Of a stretch of 64,000 bases of DNA, positions 49,404 through 62,107 are shown in pieces. The translations under genes and the position numbers were made by a program. Below the pieces are notes generated by a model that did no database searches, had not been told where the DNA came from, and saw only the letters and a program-made list of their open reading frames with translations. Position 1 is the first letter of the stretch. Each line of letters starts with the position of its first letter. The stretch is from Perca fluviatilis (lineage: Eukaryota > Chordata > Actinopteri > Perciformes > Percidae): positions 23,617,169-23,681,168 of the forward strand of contig NC_053126.1 in assembly GCF_010015445.1 (NCBI RefSeq), written 5' to 3'.

Positions 49404-51687
49404 GTCCCTCACCTCGGGTGTGTGGAGACTTGCAAGCAGATGCCAAGTGTTTTCAGTCCATCGCCCACAGCTACCTACCTACATGTCCTAATCAAAGAGA
49501 TTCACTCTCCTTCCAATAGGTTCAAAGATACCAGCTCCGGCTCCTCTCTCAGTGGGTGGTACACATAGATTTCTAGGTTGTTTCATTTTCCTGTATTGTA
49601 TTATTTACTTTAGAATAATGTGATTTTTATAGAGGAATCAGAGGAGCATTTTTATGAGCAACTCGAATGACCCATAATCATGCGTGAGAATGGAAATGCA
49701 TGTACAAGATCGAGTGGAAGAATCTTGGCTGAGTAAGAAAGGCGGAGGCACGCGTTGGACAGATGGACGGAATATGCCATCAGAATCGATCAAGGTCATG
49801 ATTAGTCCTCATTTTTGGAATTCATTAAATCACCCAGGGCGCTTTATGTTTTCAAACAAATTAAACTCTTTGACTGTTGTTGAGATTCAGCCGCCGCTCT
49901 CCGTCATATCTGCCTGAGCTCCTGCTGTGGCTTCGATGCAGCCGGCAGCCCTTTTCCTCTGTAAAGTCAGTCCCCCCCTCCCCTCCAGTAAACAAGCGCA
50001 TTTTTTATTTTTTTTTTGTTTTGTTTGGTCACAACATTTTCCTCCCAGACAGTGACGGCTGTTATTTTGCCCGTGGCTCCTGTCAAAACTAACATGGCTT
50101 AATTGACTGCAAGCGAATGAGCTCCTGGATTGATCCTGTCAGGCTCCTCAGGAAGTGATGCTGCTCCATCTGTGAGGCGCAACTCCAGCGACAGCAGCAA
50201 TCTGTTGCTTGGGAATGAGCCAAGACTTAAAAAAAAAAAAAAAAAAAAAAAATCAAAATTACAGAAAGTACCTCAGGCGCTGTGTGTATTCTGATCAGCT
50301 GTCAGTGATGACACACTCAGATGAACACGCACATGCAAAAAGGCAACTGAAAAAGTAGACCGTAAGACAGACACCCACATATACACAATGTAATTTTTGC
50401 ATCATGGTTAGCAATGTCACATTCAAGGAGGCCTCTGTCTCTCCCCGAAGGTACAGCAGGAAATCAGAATGGTCTTGTCTGGCTTGTTAGACATTTGATG
50501 TCAGGCGAGGTTGTCCTCAGGGTATATCCAAAAAGCAGCCTGTCATCTATTCCTGCACCGCTGCCATTTGTCCAAACAATTGAGGCATATACTGTCATCT
50601 TGGGTTTTTACCTGTAACTCAACTCAGCCAGGCCCATTCGTGACCCCCCCCCCTCAGCCTTTCACCTCTTCCTCTCTTTCTCTGTCCTCACCTCTCATTT
50701 CTCACAGTCTAGCTTTTCAGTTGGCTATACTGTATTTCCCCGGCTAAAGTGTGCGATGCAGCAGCGCCTTCTGGCGCGATTAAATATTTAGACGGCTGTC
50801 TATGTAGATGGCGGCCTCGGAGACGCGGAGGAATAATCTGCGAGACAGCTGCTGTAGCACATCTGGGTGTCACTGATAGCAAGAGGAAGGTGTGTGGCTG
50901 GTGTTGCTGTGGAGGGGGAGACTTAAGAGACACAGCTGTCAATCAGCCGGGTGGCACAAGCGCCGAGGCTTCATAGCGTCCCGCATGGTGGGCCGGCTCA
51001 CACAGACTGACGCCTGACAGACTGAGGCTGCCATTGACGTCTGAACTGAATGCACTTTTTTTTTTGGTGAAGACCAGGCTTGCAAAATACTTAAAAATAT
51101 ATATCCGTTCAGCCTGCCTACACCCCAATCTAATCCAGTTAATCTCATGTTAGCGCTGTGCTGCAATGAAGTAAAAAAAAAAAAGGCAGTAGTTAATGAC
51201 TTCCCTCGTTCAGTGATACTTTGACTTCCTGCAGGAGACATTTGGGTTTTTTAAATAGTACTGATCCTTGTTTAGGTTTGCTGGTAACGGGGGGTGGCTG
51301 TAGGTGCAATGTGTCAGAACATTTGAAGAAGATTGAGTGTGAAAAGCCGCCCACCTCTTCCCCCTGCACTCTCTTCATCCGCCAGCAGCCTGAACTTGGA
51401 GGCTGCACAGCGGCGCTGCGAGGCCGGCTGGCCTGAAAATCACTTTGTGTTCCTCTCCCAGGCACATGCGATATGGATGCGTCTCGGCTCGGCTCAGGCC
51501 CTTCCGACACCGTGATTAATGGCACTCGCTTCTCTCCCCATCTCATTCTGTTACTGTCAGAGTTAAGTGGGCCGAAGACAATAATAAACAGTCAGTCTTC
51601 TGTGAACCCCCTAACACGATCATTCCACCCCACCCGATTCCCCCTTTCCAATGAGAAAAAGAGGAAGAGAGATGGAGTGAGAGATAG

Positions 51688-51690
<3 letters not shown>
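49404..51690. other. Unique sequence with a poly-A run
   Basis: A run of about 24 at 50229-50252. The interval 50700-51500 is GC-richer with overlapping frames on both strands, none with recognisable domains. A CT-rich tract lies at 50650-50710. Confidence 0.4.

Positions 51691-51754
<64 letters not shown>
51691..51754 (+). repeat. (GT)32 microsatellite
   Basis: 64 bp of uninterrupted GT on the plus strand, preceded by a GA-rich tract. Confidence 0.98.
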
Positions 51755-51756
<2 letters not shown>

Positions 51757-52684
51757 TGCACAAGGCAGACGAATGCAGAGTTAAAGACCCAGAAATGGGG
51801 CTCAGTAATGAAACTGGAGGCTGGAAGATATGTCAGTGAATCAGATTGTCTCATAAGCATGTGAAGTTTACAGAATGCAAAGGGGCACCACTTGGTTTAA
51901 TTTTCAAAGGACAAGAATAGTATGAGTGCAGGGTTTAGCTTTTTAACTACACATTAGTTATTTGTTATGCATACTTACATGTTATACCTCCATTTCCTAA
52001 TGTGAACTTTCCCCTCCATCTCCATACAGTATGAGGCAATTAGCATAGCCATGAAACATACACATACTTGCATGTAATATATTTGCATGGTGATGCTGTT
52101 TACGTGCAGTTTGATTTAAAAAGGCTCCTCTGCATTACCTCACAACAGTAATGCAACACTGGCGTCAATGAATAAAGATGTGACCTTCCCTGTGATCATT
52201 AAACAACGCATTGAAGTATCTTACATATGTTAGTCCTGTATGGAAGTAAATAGTATAGTATGTAACGTAGCAAATAGTTTTGCAAAATGGTTATTTTATT
52301 GTTTTATTTTATTATTATTTCTCCTCTGCTTTACAGGTAGTCTTGCGTATGCAACTTCCTATATATCTTTTCAGACGCATTAACAAAAGAAAAAAGCGAT
52401 TGCGCACAAAGTAGTTGTTTCCAAACAAAGATGTATTGGTTATGACATTACATAATCATTAGATAATACTCAGCAATAATGTCCATGCACAGTATACGTC
52501 CCATGATTTAACCCAGGTCGACCTCTGTCCTCAATCATGTCAACATGTACCCATTAAATTATTTACAACTCGACATTCGCTAAATATCAGTAACCTACAT
52601 GACAATCAAGATGATGCATTCAAAAGGTTCAAATTAGTCTGAATGTAGTGATTATAATAAATATAATAAGAGCCAAAGGGTGTT
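51755..52684. other. Unique sequence, nothing recognised
   Basis: AT-rich, no supported feature. Confidence 0.45.
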
Positions 52685-52832
52685 TGGTGTTTTAAGCCCC
52701 CCAACGTCATCTTCCAGACAGCGCTGCCTGGGAGGCACTAGGATTGGGCAATGGTTAGGGTTAGGGTTAGGTGCCTTGAAGTCGACGGCCGCAGCGCTGC
52801 CTTGAAGTCGACGTTGGGGGCTTAAAACACCA
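52685..52832. mobile_element. Short palindromic MITE carrying telomere-type repeats
   Basis: 148 bp. The ends are TGGTGTTTTAAGCCCCCCAA on the left and GTTGGGGGCTTAAAACACCA on the right, an inverted repeat of about 20 bp with one base mismatch. GCAGCGCTGCCT-like motifs recur near both ends and AGTCGACG occurs twice on the right side. The centre contains three tandem TTAGGG units (52752-52770). No transposase. I recall related palindromic elements in fish but not their class. Confidence 0.75.
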
Positions 52833-53879
52833 TTGACCACCCCAAAGATTTGGACACATGATGCAATAAAAGTGGTAAACATCTTTACCCAAAAAAGATG
52901 ACATCATTCTCAATATTGACTAAGCAACAAAGTTAAAGATGGAAGAAAAACAACATTGCTAGTTATAAACTTTATAAACGTCATTTAACACTCAGCTTTG
53001 ATGGTACGTAGAAATGTCTCACATCACCAGCATAGGACCGCCATCTTCCAACAAGTGAGAAGAACACACGATGTTCAAACTTTGGCCCATAACTATATAC
53101 AAATCTGAGAAAAGATGATTAACAGGACAGGAAAGCAGAAAAAATACATATGTCTGCAACACAAGATTAGATTCTTTATTCAGACATTTGCGGTGTATTT
53201 TTTATTTCTTCAGGCCTCTACAATTGATTCATATAAAACAGGAAACAAAGGACATGCTTTAGTTATATAGATATACTGTAGATGATGGGTCTCAAGTAGA
53301 CATTTTTCTGTTTCAAAGGGTCAGAAGCCAAAACAGTTGGGAACCACTGACTTATAGGAAGATTTTAAGAATATACCTCTTTCAGGGCCTTTAGGATCAA
53401 CTCTAGAATTCTGACGGACTGAGAGAAAAGGAAGAGATTGACATAGCTGCAGACAGAAAAAAAGCAAAACCAAGACACTTTGTATCTCAGACCAGTTTTA
53501 GTCACTAGTGACTTGTCTCCTTCTGCAACTCCAGCCTCCTCCTCCTCCCTCCCCGGACCTGTCACTTCACTCTGCCATATCCTCTTCAGTCGAGCACTCC
53601 CTCCTTCTCTCTCTCTGTCTCTGCAAGACATCGACCAAACCCGCCACACCAGCGACACAGTACTCAAATGGCAGCAGCATCGCTCAATCCTCCTAGGGTT
53701 TCCGTACACAAGCAGGAATAAAGGGCCAGAGTTTGAGTTCCAGTCACTAACCTTGGTTTCAGGGCCTCAAAAGCCTCCACCGTGGCCGTGAAAACCCTTC
53801 GCCACCATTACATCCTCCCCTCCTCCTCCTCCTCTTCCTCCTCTTCTTCTCCTCTGTTATTACTGGGGATGACCTGCCT
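52833..53879. other. Unique sequence with CT/CCT-rich tracts
   Basis: CTCCTCCTCC-type tracts at about 53529-53545 and 53816-53850. Overlapping frames there are Ser/Pro/Leu-rich low complexity and not called as genes. Confidence 0.4.
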
Positions 53880-55480
53880 CGCAGAACAGGGCTCAGTGAC
53901 CAAGAAATCCTCCGGCTCTCACCGTCTCCATCCTCCTTGCTGCCGGTGGATTGTCTTTGTGTCTACCGGAGTGGCCTCGGAGAAATGAAGTGCCATGATC
54001 TCATCACGCCGAGCCCATTGTTTTCACCCTCATGCACACTGTGTAATAGCCATGGAGATAAGGGGATGATTCAGGCCTTTCACAGAAGGAAATGTGAAAA
54101 GCCTGCCTGTGAAAAAGTGAAATTACTGTTTTGATGGCTTTTGATGGCGGGGGGCATAATTGCTGGATGGAAGGAAGGATGGAGGGGGAAATACACATAG
54201 GAGATTAGTATTTCTAATATTGGAGATGGTTGGTAGGAGGCCTGCGCAAGGTTAAGCACGCAGTGGGAAGTTCTAATGAAGCTGCCATGTACTGTATGTA
54301 GAATAGCAGATTGACAAAAATAGCTCATTGTTCTTCCTTCCACAGCAACCTTTGCCCCTTTTGGATTGAAACTACATTCTTGATGCAAGCACTGATTATG
54401 ATATTGTACGGTGCTCATTGCCATAGTAACGGTGATTATTTTCACATTGTTTGTGCATGAAATGGTCGCCGGAGCCTTCAGAAAATGGGAAACAAGCTTA
54501 AGTATTTTTGGCATCTGGCATAAGGCTCATCAATGCGTGCATACAACACGGGTCGACGGATTACAGCTTGTAGTAATGACAGGGGCAAAGCGTAAATAGT
54601 ATAAATACTCCATGGGATTATAATTAGCCTTACTCTGTGCATTTAGACACACTCAAGTGGAACTAAAACCCTTATTGACTTCTGGAGACAATTTCATATT
54701 AATTGGATGCCTCTTCTTTCTCACTGACTACTTTCTTCGATTTGTTTGCGAGCTGCTGACAAATGCGCCGCGCTGGAATAACCGAGTGCGTAGCAGATTA
54801 GCATTAGCCACAGAAACTCCACCTTAATCGGCGTTACCTGGGCCGACAACGATGGCGCCGATGAATTAGAGGACGGGAATCAAAAGGGAGTCAGGGCAGC
54901 TTTCAAGTCGTCTGTGAAGAGCAACTAAAGAGTGCAAAAGGCGATCGATGTGAATAAGATACGGCAAATGCTGGTAGGGCCGTATCCTCTGGGCGGAGAG
55001 ACAGGGTTTCCTGGTGATGCTGGGGCCCGGACACGAGAGGAATTAATGCGACTCTTGTCCACCACCGCTGGGCCCCTCGAACACACACACAAACACACAC
55101 TCCATTTCATCTTCCAACTCAGCATTCAGCATATGTCCTCCTCCCTCTTTGTCTCCCACTCTCCCTCCCTCATTCTATCTGCACGCCGGCCACAGATTTC
55201 TCCCTTATTTTCCATGCAGAAGTGGGGGAAAGTTGTAAAGCTAATTAAGGAGCGGGGATGCAGCAGCTCGACAGATGTGCATTGAGATGGGTGCTATTGA
55301 GTAGCGGGGATAATGGTGTGTGGACCTGGTGGGCAGCGGGGTTGTGTTGGAGGGAGCGCCTACCTGGGCGTGCATGTTAATCAGCATGCCTGTCTGTTGA
55401 GAGCCGGGGAATTAAGGGGGAAGGGAAGCGTGTCGCCAGCCTCCAGTGAAGAGACAAGGCTGGCAAGCTGATTAAGAGCA
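53880..55480. promoter_or_regulatory. Long information-rich unique block, candidate conserved non-coding cluster
   Basis: About 1.6 kb almost free of repeats, except ACACACACACAAACACACAC near 55080-55100. Balanced composition, many homeodomain, SOX and NFI-like words (GGATTATAATTAGCC near 54615, GTAAAGCTAATTAAGGAG near 55235, GGCAAGCTGATTAAGAG near 55461). A 144-codon minus frame at 54080-54514 and a 117-codon plus frame at 54932-55285 show no family motifs. Assignment rests on texture only. Confidence 0.3.
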
Positions 55481-56799
55481 CAAATTTGCCAGTTTGGTCA
55501 GACAGGGAGATATGTGTATGAAAGAGAAAAAGGGCAAGAAAGGTGTGTATTGATTAACAGTGCTGCTGGTGGTGGAATTTAGGGGGCGGGGAACAGCGTT
55601 GAAATCTACCTACCATTGTCAAACTAAATATTTCACAGTACTCAAAGGTATCACAATACTTCGAAGGGGCAAACATCACAAAATGGCCATCACATATCTT
55701 CGGGGAAGCTGTAAAAGTTGTTGATAAATGTTAATAACTTTATGATTTCTCGACCCGGCGCTGAGATTTCTGCCTGTGAAAACTCACTTTGCCTGCATTC
55801 TGGACCAAAAAACACACTCACAGCCTGATGAATTTCATGACATTCACAGTCTCCTTCACGTCCACACGCATTTTCAGCTGCTCAATAATGGAGGACAGAG
55901 CTCCAGTATGAGCGAGCAACATCCCAGTGATGAAAGCGTTTGGCTTGTTTTCCTGCTTCCGTGCTGTATTTTACATCAAAAGGCTGAAATGTCCTGCTAG
56001 TCACTGACTGATAACCACTGACATAACCCAAAGATTACTTTTACTCAAAATGACTGACTGGGCCTTTAAATAGCCGTTGCAAGTCATTGATCTGCTCTAA
56101 CTTACAGTACATGGCAATGTGCAACATTGAGAACAACTATACTGTATGTTCACCAAACTAATGTTCATATTATATAGTTTAAAAGTATGTGCACATGTCA
56201 TAGGAAACCTAAGGTATCATACTCAGTTACAATACAAAAATGACACTAATATTTTCACATTGTGTTTTTGATTCCACAAAACATTGCGTACAATATCCTG
56301 TAATCATCCCTCATTGAGAAAATGAAACCAGTTATTAAACAGGTCCTCTTATAATAGAAAACTGTTTTTAGAAAAGCAAGACTGTCACAAAGTTCAAGGT
56401 AGAATTTATTGCAGAACATAATTGCATTCTTTCAGTGCTACGGTGTACACAACAAGGACAAATAACAATAGAAAAAGTACAAAGACAGTAATGTAAAGTG
56501 CAATAGTGTCATGATGATGTAACGAGGTGCCTCGTTTTATAAAGTCTATAAAAAGCGGATTATAATGCCATACATTGTAATTGCAATGTCTTACAGTCCT
56601 TCTACATTGTCATTTAACAACGTGAGTGCTGAAACAATTAGTTTATTTGTTGACAGACAGAACATTGTATGACTCAACTAATCGTTTCAGTCACATTCGC
56701 TGCTTCAACTTTTTGCTTGTTCTCTCTGATTTTTATTCTTGTAAAAGGAATTTGTTTTGATTTTGGACAGATAAAAGAATGGATAAAGATGGATTACAG
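55481..56799. other. Unique sequence; possible MITE remnant at 56625-56790
   Basis: GTGCTGAAACAATTAGTTTA near 56625 resembles the start of a common fish hAT-type MITE, but no right end is visible. The rest shows nothing. Confidence 0.4.
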
Positions 56800-56807
56800 G
56801 GTTCCCG

Positions 56808-57763
56808 CGGGTCCTTAAAAAGGTTTTAAGTTCTGAAAATGTCTTGAAATCTGAAATTTACGATAAGGAGGTCTTCAATTTCATGTGGGACCGAGTCTGA
56901 CTTGTCATCCATTTTTAAATTTTTTATTTTTTTGAACCGCAATTTGACCAGCGCACCATCTGGGGGCAGCACTTCGATCTATGTGGGTGCAACCTCCATC
57001 ATTCCATAGGTGACTGACGAGTAGGTGATTGATGAATGCATTGTGTTGATGGTTCGCCACCACGGCATTTTGGTTGAAGCAAAATCGCAAGCATGGCAAA
57101 TGTTTGTTTAATGAAAATTGGTTGGAGGACGAAAAGTATCAGGGGTGGTTGAAGAAAACCGCCAGTAATCATGAAGCGAGGTGTGCTTTATGTAAAAAGA
57201 TGACACAGCTGGGGACAATGGGCCACATAGCACTCGAGTCACACATGAAAGCGGAGAAGCACAAGAAGTATGTGTTGTCGCAGGCAAGTAGTTTGCCCAT
57301 AAGTATCTTCTCATCTTCTCCTGTTGAACCTAGCACTTCGATAGCTTTGTGAATGTAGCTACGCTTTAGGCCGAAATACTGTGGGTATTTCAAACCGTGA
57401 GCCGCCACCACTCGTACACCTCAAATGAGGACATCCACCTAGAGGGGCCAGAATTTAGAAATTACCTGAAGTACCTTAAAGGCTGATAGTTTATACATAC
57501 ACAGTCAACCATGTCAGGGTTGTAAGGCGAATCAGCACTTAGTATAAAAGTTGTTGTGTCCCTGTGACCTGTCTTGAGCGTGGCTCTGGTGAGCTGTGCT
57601 GTGCCGCGCTACGCTTCGCCACACCATCCTGTGTCGTGTCGCGCTGAACATTTTCCTGTTTTTTGTTGTTGTGGTAAAGTCTTACATTTTCCTTTTAGAG
57701 GACTTAAAAAGAGGTCTTAAAAGTCATTACATTTGCGGTTAAAAAAAAAAAGTGCAGATACCC
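56808..57763 (+). mobile_element. Decayed hAT-type element with BED-finger fragment
   Basis: 956 bp. It starts AGGGTTCCCGCGGGTCCTTA and ends GTGCAGATACCC, with weak terminal complementarity. Subterminal words CCTTAAAAAGGTTTTAAG and GGACTTAAAAAGAGGTCTTA are in inverted relation. It is flanked by identical TGGATTAC copies (56800-56807 and 57764-57771), an 8-bp hAT target duplication. It carries only the N-terminal part of a coding region, so it is not autonomous. Confidence 0.82.
57074..57352 (+). pseudogene. BED-type zinc-finger fragment of a hAT transposase-like protein
   Basis: The open frame (92 codons from TTG at 57074, no ATG at its head) begins KHGKCLFNENWLEDEKYQGW. A zinc-finger pattern follows: Cys37-x2-Cys40 (CALCKK), then His57-x5-His63 (SHMKAEKHKK), as in BED fingers that bind DNA in hAT transposases. 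A Ser-rich linker follows and the frame stops at 57350-57352, with no dimerisation (hATC) domain or catalytic part. A nearby ATG at 57092 is out of frame, suggesting that the start was lost by an indel. Domesticated BED genes exist, but the element's own ends and target duplication enclose this fragment, so it is transposon debris. Confidence 0.75.
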
Positions 57764-57771
57764 TGGATTAC

Positions 57772-58999
57772 ATGATAAATAAAATAATGAGTCCCTACAA
57801 AATTTCAGCAAATTATCACACAGCCATTGTACAAAAAGCAACACAAAAAGGGGACCTGCCAATTAGCAGCGTTTCTCATGACAGAGGCAGATTTAAGGTT
57901 TTCAGGGCAACGTTAGACAATAAACACATATTGAATCATCTGTGTCCAAACTGCAAAAACATGTAAAAAAATGTTTTTCTTTATGTCCAAATTAATAAAA
58001 ATGATTAGCTTATTAAGCAGACACACAGCAACAGCAAAGTTGCACGGATCAAACTAACCAACAGCGAGATAAAACACAGGGGGTTTAGAAATTAGCAGGG
58101 GTTATTTAGTTACTTCAAGTCTTTTCTTATTTATTTAGTATTGATATCATTTTCTAAACCACTTTACTGTGACGGGAACACTACACCTTTTGAATAGAAG
58201 TTTGAAGCAAAACTCATGCCTGATATTATAATTAAATAAGAATAGAGATTTGCTTTAGTGACACCTTGTAAACAACACAGAAGTTTGTCACACATGAGTA
58301 AATAATAATTCCCTCCTTCAGATAGATGCACAGCTTTATGCTTTCTTCACCCAGATATCTCTGCATGTTTTTTAATTAGAATTATCTCCCTTTTCACCAA
58401 CACAGCCTGATCTCATTTCTCCGTAATTGCTATTATTTACACAGGGAAGGTTTGCCGGTATTTATCGACATTTACTTTCCCAGATCTCAGTGTCTGTCGT
58501 CGATAATGAGCGGGGGGAATTATTTTTAACACTCAGTCATTATCTGTGTGTTCAAGTAGTCTTCCTTTTAATATGCTAATGCAGCTGATATAATCAGCTG
58601 GTAATTGTAAAACACTTCAAGTATGACACATTTTGTGGCACTCTCTCCCGAATGAAGAAATCGCAGCCAGTCAGCGGCACAGAGCTGCGGTTGGATGTAC
58701 CGACAGATCTGTTTATGTTCCCGGGAGACGTTGTGGACGGAGCGCCCGCCACTCGATCCTGCATGGCACAAATCCAGATCACACACAGACTCCTATAGAA
58801 ATGTGTAGGCTGCCGTAAAGGCCGTATCTCTGTTAGTGATGCCACCACCACCACAACCCACTTCTGCAGCTTTTTTTCCCCCCCTCTCTTTCTCATCTAC
58901 AGTACCTTTTTTATTCTTAGAAATCCACCTTTGATTAACACTGATCCTCCCACACAGTTGGTTTATACCTGTGTGCTATTCATGTCACAACATCTTAAA
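57772..58999. other. Unique AT-rich sequence, nothing recognised
   Basis: No supported feature. The GC-richer part at 58660-58800 has frames on both strands without domains. Confidence 0.4.
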
Positions 59000-59480
59000 T
59001 TAATCTTTTTTTTATTGTGCGTTAACCAGCGGGATGAAAGAAGTGTTCTCCCCACGTCCTCCAGGGATGCTGGTGCTTTTCTGCGGGAGAGGATGGGATC
59101 CTGACTTTGTTTTTCTCCTTCGGCTGTTATTTCCCTGAAGAGAAGAGCAGAGTGAAGGGAGCTATGAGTGATCGACTCTGCCTTTATTCTCCAGGTTTTC
59201 GGGGGATTTGAAGTTATTGAAAGTCTGGGGATGGGCGACAGCTCGGAGATGTCTGTGTGATGCCTTTCAGGCGTACGCCGGCCGCGTCGCCGTTGTGTGT
59301 CTACGTGCACGCACGTGTCCGGCCTCGCAGGTCTACAAGACAGAGGGCACCGGCTCCATGTTCTCAAATACATGTTATTCTTGTGGCCAATCATTTCTGC
59401 TCACACATGACATCTCTCCCAGATTGATTTCATTCAGCTGTAGAGGGCGGCAAGATCAAACAAACGTTGTCTGAAATAGC
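59000..59480. promoter_or_regulatory. GC-rich unique block, CpG-containing
   Basis: Includes TTTCAGGCGTACGCCGGCCG and CGTCGCCGTTG near 59264-59296 with several CpG. A 143-codon minus frame at 58963-59394 has no recognisable domain. Possible regulatory or exon-adjacent DNA, unproven. Confidence 0.25.
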
Positions 59481-59940
59481 GCCGGCGGTGCAGGGAGGAG
59501 GAATGGGGGTGGGGGTTTGGGGGGGGAGGTCGCTTGCCTGAAAGATGAAGTGAGGGATGGAGACGGAGAGAAAGAGAATCAGTCATCCAGTCAGCACTGT
59601 GCCATGTGGTGACATGGTTTTGCGGTGGAAGGTGTTACTTCATAAACCAACAAGCCTTTTCACAACAAGGTGGCTTTTTTTTTTTTGTGGAGGTGGCGAT
59701 GGGGCACTATTCCTTCACGCTGCCTCTGAGTACCCATGCAAGGAATAATGGATGCGTAATATGGAACGACAGCTTGCAGAGCACTATCATTAATGTTGTA
59801 ATTCACTTTTAGTGTTTCTACTATTGCGCTGCAACAGGAGGCACAGATGTCACCTGAATCTGCTCCTTCTAGCAGCCAGAGCACACCCGGTTTTCACCAG
59901 CTGTCTTGGAACGCACACTGCCAGCCCCCTCCCCCCCGAC

Positions 59941-59942
<2 letters not shown>
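59481..59942. other. Unique G-rich then mixed sequence, nothing recognised
   Basis: G-rich strand with GGGGGTGGGGGTTTGGGGGG (59506-59525), a possible G-quadruplex tract. T run near 59677-59686. Confidence 0.4.

Positions 59943-60027
<85 letters not shown>
59943..60027 (+). repeat. (TG)42 microsatellite
   Basis: 85 bp of TG on the plus strand, preceded by a C-rich tract. Confidence 0.98.
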
Positions 60028-60028
<1 letters not shown>

Positions 60029-60561
60029 TCTGTGTGTGGTACATTTAGTCAAGTCTTGCTAGCCTTTTGAATACAAGTTAGGGTTTTTGGCCATAACATT
60101 TTTTCGTTAGATGGCATTTTGAGTTTGTTACATTTTGGTCCTAAACTCATTCTTCGTTTAAGAATACTTCATCATCCCTGCATGTTCTGTTAGGTCTAAT
60201 ATAACTTCCTTTTCTAATCTTAGGTTATAAAATGCAAACAAAGAGTTTTCCCTTTTCTTTTTGCTGCTTTTTGTTTCCAACAGTAAAGTTAATCCATCAC
60301 GTAGAATGAGAGAATGTCAACCAACGTTTGGCAAAGCATCACCGAACAAACACAAGCTTTAAACTTTTACATATTGGAAAACAAAAGTTGTGTTTATCGT
60401 TTGATAATAATGTACATTCTGCAACACTTATGCTGTTACACAAAATCACTCCTTTTAATCGCAAACAACCTAAGCCAAGCTGAAAACCAGAACAGTGCAC
60501 TACCAGCTGTACTTACTACAAACATCTCAGGGGTGGCCAATCTCATTTTTTTTTTGTTTTT
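60028..60561. other. Unique sequence, nothing recognised
   Basis: No supported feature. Confidence 0.4.
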
Positions 60562-60579
60562 TGTGTGTGTGTGTGTGTG

Positions 60580-60641
<62 letters not shown>
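60562..60641 (+). repeat. (TG)n microsatellite, interrupted once
   Basis: About 80 bp of TG with a TTT interruption at 60581-60583, preceded by a T run. Confidence 0.97.
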
Positions 60642-60642
<1 letters not shown>

Positions 60643-61256
60643 AGGGGGATTTGGGATGTGTGATTTTGGGTTAATGTTGAAGGAATGGATAATTTGTTGG
60701 GAACATAATCATTAAAATAAAGCATATATAGTGATGCAGTGGGGTCGGTTTAAAGGGTGTTTTAGGTGATATTTTGTCTCATTCTTTGGAAGTGCTGTGC
60801 TTTCTTTTATGCTGCAAAATGCAAAACAATAAGTAAATAATGATATGGATTTCATGGATGCCGAGGCTCTCATTGAAACAGGTGCGATTAGCATATTGTT
60901 TGTTTCATGCTGCACCGTAGGCCTATTTGTGTTGTACAGGGACCTGTATGGAAATGAGCGCTTTGAGAAAAAAAATTACAAAAATGTATCCTATTTCTTT
61001 AAAAAGGGGCACAAATTTGCTGTGAAGATCATGCTGGCAACACCACAGAGGGAAATGTCAGAAAGGGGGGAGAAAAAGGTTCAAAGAGAAAATAGCTGAC
61101 TGACTCTGTAAGTGAAGCTAAGCTCAAAATGAAAAATGTTCATTATATGCCCGTCAAGGTGAAAGGAAGCCATCTCCTCGCCGCTGCAGTTAAAATGTCG
61201 ACCTCTCCTTCTTTAAAGGGCGAAAAGAGGAGAAATGTAAAAAGAGGAGAAAAGCT

Positions 61257-61257
<1 letters not shown>
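60642..61257. other. Unique sequence, nothing recognised
   Basis: No supported feature; 60840-61100 has an open frame of 84 codons without domains. Confidence 0.4.
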
Positions 61258-61313
<56 letters not shown>

Positions 61314-61314
61314 T
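61258..61314 (+). repeat. (TG)n microsatellite
   Basis: About 49 bp of TG plus a short extension after a GG interruption. Confidence 0.97.
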
Positions 61315-61477
61315 TGCGCATGTGTGAGTGACTAATCTGAGTTGCAGTTCAGACAAGGGCAGCGATGTTAATGGTGCTGCTCAGTAAAATGACCCTTACA
61401 TCCGTTTCTTAATACATTTTACAGTGCTTCAGAAGTCCTCATATTTTCCCCTCGTCAGCAGTGTTTGTGTATCATTG

Positions 61478-61478
<1 letters not shown>

Positions 61479-61511
<33 letters not shown>
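61479..61511 (+). repeat. (TG)16 microsatellite
   Basis: About 33 bp of TG on the plus strand. Confidence 0.95.
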
Positions 61512-61514
<3 letters not shown>

Positions 61515-62099
61515 TGACCTCGACAACAAGCGCCGCGGCCTCTCGGACCTCTGCTTGTCTCTTTGTGTGTACTTGCTCATGTTAAGGCTGTTAAATCGCA
61601 CTCAGGAAGCATTTTATTCAGCAGCGAAGCAGAATGTTATGGTCGACCTCCGCGGATCACAGATGCTGTCCCCGGAGCCTCATTACTGACAATTTATATG
61701 ATCTAATGTTACTCGAATCACTCGCTGTGCTAGCAAATGTGTTTATTTTTTTAAAAGAGCTCTCATTCAGTGTTAACACTACGGCCGCCATGATGCTACA
61801 AAATCCCTGAAAAATAACCCAAACAGCAGGTGGGAGCTGAGCGGCTGACCGCGTCTTTTGACAAAGAACTTTAGGCACAACCATGGCCTGACTGCAAATG
61901 AGGAGAAGCCTCACAGTTTTGATTTGTTGGATTCTGTGCCCGTGCCAAAGCCCGTTACGATTTTCATAAGGATTCGATGCCAGCGTGGCCACGCTTAACT
62001 ATCTGTCATGGATTATGAGCTAACCTTCCACCTCACTATCTTATTTCTTACAGCAGTGTTGGATGTGGAAGTTTTTCACATTTTTTATGAATGTGAGTA
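61512..62099. other. Unique sequence, nothing recognised
   Basis: GC-balanced to about 61700, then mixed. A 111-codon minus frame at 61657-61992 has no recognisable domain. Confidence 0.4.
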
Positions 62100-62107
62100 C
62101 TCTAGAG

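Noticed and set aside
49198..49568. Overlapping frames in all directions over the GTGC/GT array.
   Set aside because: Microsatellite translation, not protein coding.
54080..54514. 144-codon minus-strand open frame, one of the longest outside transposons.
   Set aside because: No recognisable motif, no start context and no neighbouring exon signals; expected by chance in 64 kb read in six frames.
54932..55285. 117-codon frame with a GETGFPGDAGA-like collagen resemblance.
   Set aside because: Only one or two Gly-x-y triplets, no longer repeat and no splice context; the resemblance is too short.
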